DNA from: JAHEAO01 sp037968535
GTDB lineage: Bacteria; Pseudomonadota; Alphaproteobacteria; Rhodobacterales; Rhodobacteraceae
NCBI GenBank assembly: GCA_037968535.1
Contig: JBBKVT010000372.1
Coordinates: forward strand, 1-8,098
DNA: 8,098 bases
Reading direction: 5' to 3'
The position numbers and the translations under genes were made by a program. This document shows, one piece after another, positions 4,925-8,098 of this stretch (its first letter is position 1; each line of letters opens with the position of its first letter). Under the pieces are notes generated by a model, which saw only the letters and a list, made by a program, of their open reading frames with translations, was not told the DNA's origin and did no database searches.

Positions 4925-6967
4925 ATGTCCACCGATCCGCTAGTGATTTTCACCCCGTCGGGCAAGCGTGGCCGTTTTCCGGCCGGCACCCCGGTCCTGA
5001 CGGCGGCGCGCCAGTTGGGCGTGGATCTGGATTCCGTCTGCGGCGGGCGCGGCATTTGCTCGAAATGCCAGATTACCCCCAGCTACGGCGAGTTTTCCAA
5101 GCACGGCGTGACGGTCGCGGAAGACGCGCTGACTCCGTTCAACGAAGTCGAAGCGCGCTACGACCGCATTCGAGGGCTGAAGTCGGGTCGGCGGCTGGGC
5201 TGTCAGGCCAAAGTTCAGGGCGATGTTGTGATCGACGTGCCGCCCGAGAGCCAGGTTCACAAGCAGGTCGTCCGCAAGGAAGCCACGATGCGCGACATCG
5301 TGATGGATCCTGCCACCCGGCTTTACTATGTCGAGGTCGCCGAACCCGACATGCACGAACCCACCGGAGATCTGGAACGGCTGCAACGCGCGCTCGCCGA
5401 GCAGTGGCAAATTGGCGCGGTTCGAACCAGCCTGATCGTGTTGCGCAAGTTGCAGCCGGTTCTGCGCAAGGGCAACTGGACCGCGACGGTCGCCCTTTAC
5501 AAGGGGCATGATGACGAGCACGAGACCATCCTCGATATCTGGCCGGGATATTTCGAGGGGCGGCTTTACGGGCTTGCCATTGACCTTGGATCGACCACCA
5601 TCGCGGCGCATCTGACCGACCTGCGCAACGGATCGGTGTCGCATTCCGCCGGGGTGATGAACCCGCAAATCCGCTTCGGCGAAGATCTGATGAGCCGTGT
5701 CAGCTACGTGATGATGAATCCCGGCGGCGATGTTGAAATGACCGAAGTTGTGCGCGGTGCGATCAACGCGCTAGCGCAGTCCCTGGCGGCCGAGGCGGCA
5801 ATCGATCCGGCGCAGATCATGGAAACGGTGTTTGTATGCAATCCGGTCATGCACCATTTGCTGCTGGGAATCGATCCGGTCGAGCTTGGTCAGGCGCCGT
5901 TCGCGCTGGCCACCGCGAACTCGCTGTCACTGACAGCGCCGGATCTGAATCTGACGGCGATGAACCCGTCGGGTCGGGTCTACATCCTGCCCTGCATCGC
6001 GGGCCATGTCGGGGCGGATTGCGCCGCCGTGGCGCTGTCCGAAGAGCCCTACAAATCCGAAGACCTCGTACTGGTTGTCGATGTCGGCACCAATGCCGAG
6101 ATTTTGTTGGGCAACAAGACCCGCGTTCTGGCCTGCTCCTCGCCGACCGGCCCTGCATTTGAGGGCGCGCAAATCAGTTCCGGCCAGCGTGCCGCCCCCG
6201 GCGCGATCGAGCGGGTCGAGATCGACCTGGTGACCAAAGAGCCCCGATTCCGCGTGATCGGGTCCGACATCTGGTCCGACGATCCCGCTTTTGCCGAGGC
6301 GACCGCCGCAACCGGCATCACCGGGATCTGCGGATCCGGCATCATCGAGGCGGTGGCCGAGATGCGCATGAGCGGACTGGTGGATGCGTCCGGTCTGATC
6401 GGATCGGCAGAACAGACCGGCACGCTCCGGTCAGAACCATCCGGCCGCACCCACTCCTACCTGCTTTATGATGGCACCGCCGAAGGTGGCCCCCGGATCA
6501 GCGTGACTCAGGGCGATATCCGTGCGATCCAGTTGGCAAAATCAGCCCTCTATGCCGGCGCGCGGTTGCTGATGGACGAAATGAAAGTCGACCAGGTAGA
6601 CCGCATTGTGCTGGCCGGCGCGTTCGGGGCACATATTTCGCCCAAGCACGCGATGGTGCTGGGGATGATCCCCGACGCGCCGCTTGACCGCGTATTCTCC
6701 GCAGGCAACGCGGCCGGCACCGGCGCGCGGATCGCACTTTGCAATGTCGCCAGCCGTCGCGAGATCGAGCAGACGGTGCACCGCATCCACAAGGTCGAAA
6801 CCGCGATCGAGCCAAAATTTCAGGAACATTTCGTCGCCGCCAATGCGATCCCGCATGCGACTGCGCCCTATCCTGAACTGCACAAGATCGTCACCCTGCC
6901 CAAGTTGTCGTTCAACACTGCCGGCAGCGGCGATGACGGCGGCAGGAAGCGTCGACGCCGGGGATGA
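4925..6967 (+). CDS. ASKHA/ferredoxin corrinoid-activation protein (RACo/RamA-like, DUF4445)
   Basis: A 680-residue ATP-dependent reductive activase for corrinoid proteins: it reduces inactive Co(II) to Co(I), taking low-potential electrons through an iron-sulfur cluster. The N-terminal domain (about 1-100) is a plant-type 2Fe-2S ferredoxin with ligands C39, C45, C48 and C93 (C-x5-C-x2-C...C). A linker region follows, then the actin-like ATPase: phosphate-1 AIDLGSTT (218-225), phosphate-2 VVDVGTNAE (384-392), CSSPTGPAFEG (404-414), GICGSG (467-472), LAGAFGAH (563-570) and GNAAGTGA (594-601). It ends in an Arg-rich tail, GGRKRRRRG. The frame extends upstream to a GTG at 4856, but the ATG at 4925 has AGAGG (4914-4918) 6 bases before it and begins the ferredoxin fold. 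With the pterin methyltransferase nearby, its partner is expected to be the methionine-synthase or demethylase corrinoid protein. In P. inhibens, as I recall, a protein of this class is needed for methionine synthesis. Confidence 0.93.
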   Translation: MSTDPLVIFTPSGKRGRFPAGTPVLTAARQLGVDLDSVCGGRGICSKCQITPSYGEFSKHGVTVAEDALTPFNEVEARYDRIRGLKSGRRLGCQAKVQGDVVIDVPPESQVHKQVVRKEATMRDIVMDPATRLYYVEVAEPDMHEPTGDLERLQRALAEQWQIGAVRTSLIVLRKLQPVLRKGNWTATVALYKGHDDEHETILDIWPGYFEGRLYGLAIDLGSTTIAAHLTDLRNGSVSHSAGVMNPQIRFGEDLMSRVSYVMMNPGGDVEMTEVVRGAINALAQSLAAEAAIDPAQIMETVFVCNPVMHHLLLGIDPVELGQAPFALATANSLSLTAPDLNLTAMNPSGRVYILPCIAGHVGADCAAVALSEEPYKSEDLVLVVDVGTNAEILLGNKTRVLACSSPTGPAFEGAQISSGQRAAPGAIERVEIDLVTKEPRFRVIGSDIWSDDPAFAEATAATGITGICGSGIIEAVAEMRMSGLVDASGLIGSAEQTGTLRSEPSGRTHSYLLYDGTAEGGPRISVTQGDIRAIQLAKSALYAGARLLMDEMKVDQVDRIVLAGAFGAHISPKHAMVLGMIPDAPLDRVFSAGNAAGTGARIALCNVASRREIEQTVHRIHKVETAIEPKFQEHFVAANAIPHATAPYPELHKIVTLPKLSFNTAGSGDDGGRKRRRRG

Positions 6968-6983
6968 CGGCCGGAATGACGGC

Positions 6984-7012
6984 TTGACGGGGGGCTGCTG
7001 TTTTGCTTACCT
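6984..7012 (+). promoter_or_regulatory. Possible promoter of the truncated tRNA-Gly
   Basis: TTGACG (6984-6989) is a good -35-like hexamer. With a 17-bp spacer the -10 position is TTACCT (7007-7012), a poor match. It lies 13 bases before the tRNA 5' end, the right geometry for a tRNA promoter, and suggests that this 5' half is in its native place. Only the -35 is convincing. Confidence 0.3.
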
Positions 7013-7025
7013 CAAAAGGCGAAAC

Positions 7026-7063
7026 GCGGGTGTCGCTCAATGGTAGAGTAGCAGCTTCCCAAG
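7026..7063 (+). tRNA. tRNA-Gly(CCC), 5' half only (truncated at the anticodon loop)
   Basis: The sequence reads as a glycine tRNA from position 1 to about 39: acceptor strand GCGGGTG (7026-7032), D-stem GCTC/GAGT (7035-7038 and 7046-7049) around loop AATGGTA, anticodon 5' strand GCAGC (7051-7055), and loop TTCCCAA (7056-7062) with anticodon CCC (7058-7060). After this the match stops: the 3' strand should read GCTGC but is GGAAG (7063-7067), and no T-arm or CACCCGC acceptor end follows. The gene is therefore broken exactly where many integrases cross over. The molecule cannot be functional from this copy; a whole copy may exist at the other end of the element or elsewhere. Confidence 0.7.
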
Positions 7064-7191
7064 GAAGAGACCGGACTTCCACCTAGTCGCAGCTACTTGC
7101 TATATGTTTCATTTCATTTGAAAATATCTTTCACCTAGACACAGCCAGTGTCGTGACATTGATTGTCGTTACCTACAAAAAAAACTGCAAA
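7064..7191. other. AT-richer junction sequence between tRNA half and integrase
   Basis: 128 bases with clearly lower GC than the chromosome, rich in T and A at 7100-7132 and with an A-run at 7177-7184. It holds TTTCATTTGAAA (a short inverted repeat near 7113) and TGTCGT twice (7149-7154 and 7164-7169). It is probably the end of an integrated element, where integrase arm-type sites would lie. No gene is visible. Confidence 0.4.
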
Positions 7192-8026
7192 ATGCCAAAG
7201 CTGACCGAGACCGACGCCACCAAGCTCTGACATGTGAAGTCCGGGACGGACAAGCACTGGGATAGTGAAGTCCCTGGCTTGTGCCTGTTCGTCGGGAAGC
7301 GCTCGAAAACCGGGAATTTCCAGACGGATGTTGGCGGCCAAACCAGGCGTGTTCTGATCGGCAGGTATCCGTCGATCTCCGCCCAGGCTGCTCGACAGAC
7401 GGCGATGGGGTTTGCCCTTGGATTGGGGCCGGGACGCCGATCCAGATCGGGGTGCCAACACTGGAACAGGCGATGGAAGTATATGTTCAGAGGCCCAAGC
7501 TCCGGTCGAATGACTACCGGAAAAATGTGAAGGCGACGCTGGACCTGCACCTGAAGGACTGGCTCAAGCTTCCTCTGGACGAGATCAACAAGCAGATGGT
7601 GGTGCGCCGGCATCAGGAGATGGCGTTGCATCCTGTTGGCTCAAATCGGACCCTCCGGATGGTTCGCTCGATCCGGAACCACGCGGGACGTACCCATGAC
7701 CTGCCCGAAAGCCCGACGATGGCAATCGAATGGTTCGAGGAACGGCCTAACGGCACGATCATCGATGACCTTTCGGAGTGGCGGGACAAAGTCAACGAAT
7801 TGTTCAATCTGATCCATCGGATCTACTACGAGCTGCTCCTGTCTACTGGCCTGAGAAAGTCCGAGGCCCTGACGCTCGAATGGAAGAACATCCACGAGGA
7901 CTGCATCCATATCCCAATGACGAAGAACGGTCGCAGTTTTGACTTGCCTATCCTGCAACTGCATCACGAAATCTTCGTTCCGCTGCGTGCGTGAGCCGCC
8001 AGTGGGTCTTCCCGTCTCCGAAATCC
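7192..8026 (+). pseudogene. Tyrosine recombinase (phage/island integrase) pseudogene
   Basis: Pieces of a DUF4102-type tyrosine recombinase in three frames. It begins at ATG 7192 (MPKLTETDATKL) and meets an in-frame TGA at 7228-7230. It continues as HVKSGTDKHWDSEVPGL with an arm-DNA-binding domain to about 7420, then moves to a second frame near 7411-7440, in or beside a G-run. The second frame reads through the core-binding region to THDLPESPTMAIEWFEE, then TGLRKSEALTLEW, which carries the first catalytic Arg, and TKNGRSFDLPILQLHHEI, stopping at TGA 7992-7994. A third frame resumes with SRQWVFPSPKS to about 8026. After that homology ends, so the HxxR box and the tyrosine nucleophile are missing. 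At least three separate lesions make it a dead gene. It starts 128 bases from the broken tRNA and points away from it, the usual place for the integrase of an element that entered that tRNA. Confidence 0.85.
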
Positions 8027-8098
8027 CCGTGTGTTTGTAACCTAGACAGACCGTTGGGACACCGATGTGGTCATGATAGCCGTTGTCTCAGGGCTTCG

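Noticed and set aside
4940..5668. 242-codon minus-strand open frame opposite the reactivase N-terminus
   Set aside because: The plus strand carries the ferredoxin cysteines and ASKHA motifs; the opposite frame has no recognisable domain.
144..6967. Two ASKHA-fold proteins (Ppx/GppA and the reactivase) in one window as a functional pair
   Set aside because: They are on opposite strands, in separate operons and in distant branches of the fold. There is no reason to link them.
6965..6990. TGACGG three times after the reactivase stop, considered as a regulatory repeat
   Set aside because: Spacing is irregular (12 and 8 bases), the motif also occurs inside the coding end, and no stem or U-run is present.
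7133..8048. ACCTAGACA direct repeat at 7133-7141 and 8040-8048 flanking the integrase remnant, considered as attL/attR or target-site duplication
   Set aside because: Many 9-mers recur by chance in 8 kb, and neither copy matches the tRNA junction.
8042..8098. Minus-strand 18-codon open end as the C-terminus of a transposase
   Set aside because: It is too short, with no family motif and only a mild third-position GC bias. Reported only as a junction to inspect.
1..8098. CRISPR array, toxin-antitoxin pair or defence genes
   Set aside because: No regularly spaced repeats and no defence-type proteins are present on either strand.

Overview
The window is a piece of GC-rich alphaproteobacterial chromosome, most likely Rhodobacteraceae (Roseobacter/Paracoccus side). 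This rests on the protein sequences and on the Ppx/GppA - RlmE neighbourhood, the 'virulence factor' - methylene-THF reductase - pterin methyltransferase gene order, and the ASKHA/ferredoxin corrinoid reactivase. No database search was possible, so names come from recognised motifs.

Layout: (1) 1-1256, minus strand: the first codons of rlmE (23S rRNA 2'-O-methyltransferase) at the left edge, preceded by a complete short-form Ppx/GppA phosphatase gene. (2) 1257-1499: divergent intergenic region. (3) 1500-3733, plus strand: a tight three-gene operon of a small 'virulence factor'-family protein, a methylenetetrahydrofolate reductase-family enzyme and a methyl-THF:corrinoid (pterin-binding) methyltransferase. 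(4) 3769-3999: a 76-residue protein of unknown function, preceded by a perfect TTAA-N7-TTAA (CtrA-type) box and followed by two tandem hairpins at 4000-4051. (5) 4152-4826: a small polytopic membrane protein resembling the VTT/DedA family. (6) 4925-6967: a 680-residue protein with an N-terminal 2Fe-2S ferredoxin domain and a C-terminal ASKHA ATPase (RACo/RamA-like, DUF4445), expected to reduce inactive Co(II) corrinoid to Co(I). (7) 7026-8098: the 5' half of a tRNA-Gly(CCC), cut at the anticodon loop, followed by AT-richer foreign DNA and a decayed tyrosine recombinase (one in-frame stop, two frameshifts, C-terminus missing). This is the scar of an integrated element.

The functional core is C1/corrinoid metabolism. 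The reductase would make 5-methyl-THF, the pterin-binding protein would pass its methyl group to a corrinoid protein, and the ASKHA/ferredoxin protein would rescue oxidised corrinoid. No B12-binding protein and no homocysteine (or methylamine/betaine) methyltransferase lies in the window, so the partners must be elsewhere. The best hypothesis is a methionine synthase split into separate polypeptides with a RamA-like reactivase. A demethylation pathway is the alternative.
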